A stretch of 32,251 bases of DNA from Desulfomonilaceae bacterium. Its GTDB lineage: Bacteria; Desulfobacterota; Desulfomonilia; Desulfomonilales; Desulfomonilaceae. Position numbers and translations under genes: made by a program. Where the stretch lies: NCBI GenBank assembly GCA_031082285.1, contig JAVHLK010000053.1:1051-33301 (forward strand). The letters run 5' to 3'. A model generated the notes under the pieces. It was not told the DNA's origin and searched no databases. It worked only from the letters and a program-made list of their open reading frames with translations. Position 1 is the stretch's first letter. Every line of letters begins with the position of its first letter. Shown piece by piece: positions 32,007 through 32,251 of the stretch.

Positions 32007-32251
32007 ATGACAAGACCGAAAAAGGTTATCCCCGAGGAATATATTCCCGATGTCGGCTCGCATGTTGAGACCATCGACGGCCAACGCTATCTGATCGCCA
32101 ATGACGCCATGTATACCTTCTACCAAAGGACCAAGGGAGAGTTCTCGTCTTTCTTCCTTGCCTTGCGGGACGAGAAAAGATTGCTCGGCTGCAAATGCAC
32201 AGAATGCGGACTGGTTCGCGTACCGCCGTTCCTGACCCATTGTCCCGACTG
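32007..32251 (+). CDS. DUF35 Zn-ribbon/OB-fold acyl-CoA-associated protein (3' truncated)
   Basis: The first 81 residues are present; the gene runs off the window. The Zn-ribbon is visible in LLGCKCTECGLVRVPPFLTHCPD (key Cys in CxC, CxxCG and HCP), which in this family precedes an OB-fold. A GAGGAGG ribosome site lies 18 bases after the thiolase-like stop. It resembles BbsA and the ChsH2 C-domain, which form complexes with thiolase-fold partners and are needed for their activity. It should assemble with the protein at 30792. Confidence 0.85.
   Translation, partial: MTRPKKVIPEEYIPDVGSHVETIDGQRYLIANDAMYTFYQRTKGEFSSFFLALRDEKRLLGCKCTECGLVRVPPFLTHCPD

Overview
The window is a 32 kb, GC-rich, entirely plus-strand catabolic region. 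Its gene content suggests a strictly anaerobic Desulfobacterota-type (deltaproteobacterial) bacterium, sulfate-reducing or syntrophic. The reasons are an oxygen-sensitive X-succinate synthase (glycyl radical) system, NtrC/sigma-54 control, CoA-level beta-oxidation genes, a B12-mutase operon, and a probable UGA-selenocysteine gene. The species and the growth substrate cannot be settled from the sequence.

Layout. (1) 1-7248 is a tight operon for CoA-thioester chemistry: an AMP-forming acyl-CoA synthetase (5' end missing), a nitronate monooxygenase-like flavoprotein, a crotonase, a divergent methylmalonyl-CoA-mutase-like large subunit, its MeaB GTPase chaperone, a small membrane protein and a MmgE/PrpD protein. 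(2) 7652-11433 encodes a soluble hybrid PAS histidine kinase and a sigma-54-dependent response regulator. (3) 11434-12030 is a long regulatory gap with a well-formed -24/-12 promoter and two strong leader hairpins. (4) 12031-18438 is the fumarate-addition block: two tandem glycyl-radical activases, one catalytic alpha subunit (Cys471, Gly809) and five small Cys-motif proteins (three beta-like, two gamma-like). The third beta-like gene has an in-frame UGA followed by a hairpin. (5) 18496-25820 holds two MoxR/VWA pairs, paralogous to each other, flanking four small genes (SCP2-like, PPOX-like, MoaD/ThiS-like, unknown). (6) 25981-28362 encodes a GAF sensor with a degenerate kinase core and a stand-alone receiver. 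(7) 28563-32251 resembles part of a bbs operon: crotonase, isovaleryl-type acyl-CoA dehydrogenase, SCPx-type thiolase-like protein and a Zn-ribbon/OB-fold (DUF35) partner cut by the window end.

Working model (inference): a hydrocarbon or methyl-aromatic compound is added to fumarate by the glycyl radical enzyme. The succinate adduct is activated to CoA and processed by the bbs-like genes to release succinyl-CoA, and/or rearranged by the mutase as in alkane degradation. The kinase and NtrC-type regulator probably fire the sigma-54 promoter. The MoxR/VWA pairs probably remodel or activate the synthase, as BssE is thought to do. The most notable points are the selenocysteine candidate, the duplication of every accessory part but not of the alpha subunit, and a thiolase-like protein lacking the nucleophilic cysteine beside a DUF35 partner, which suggests retro-aldol rather than thiolytic cleavage.
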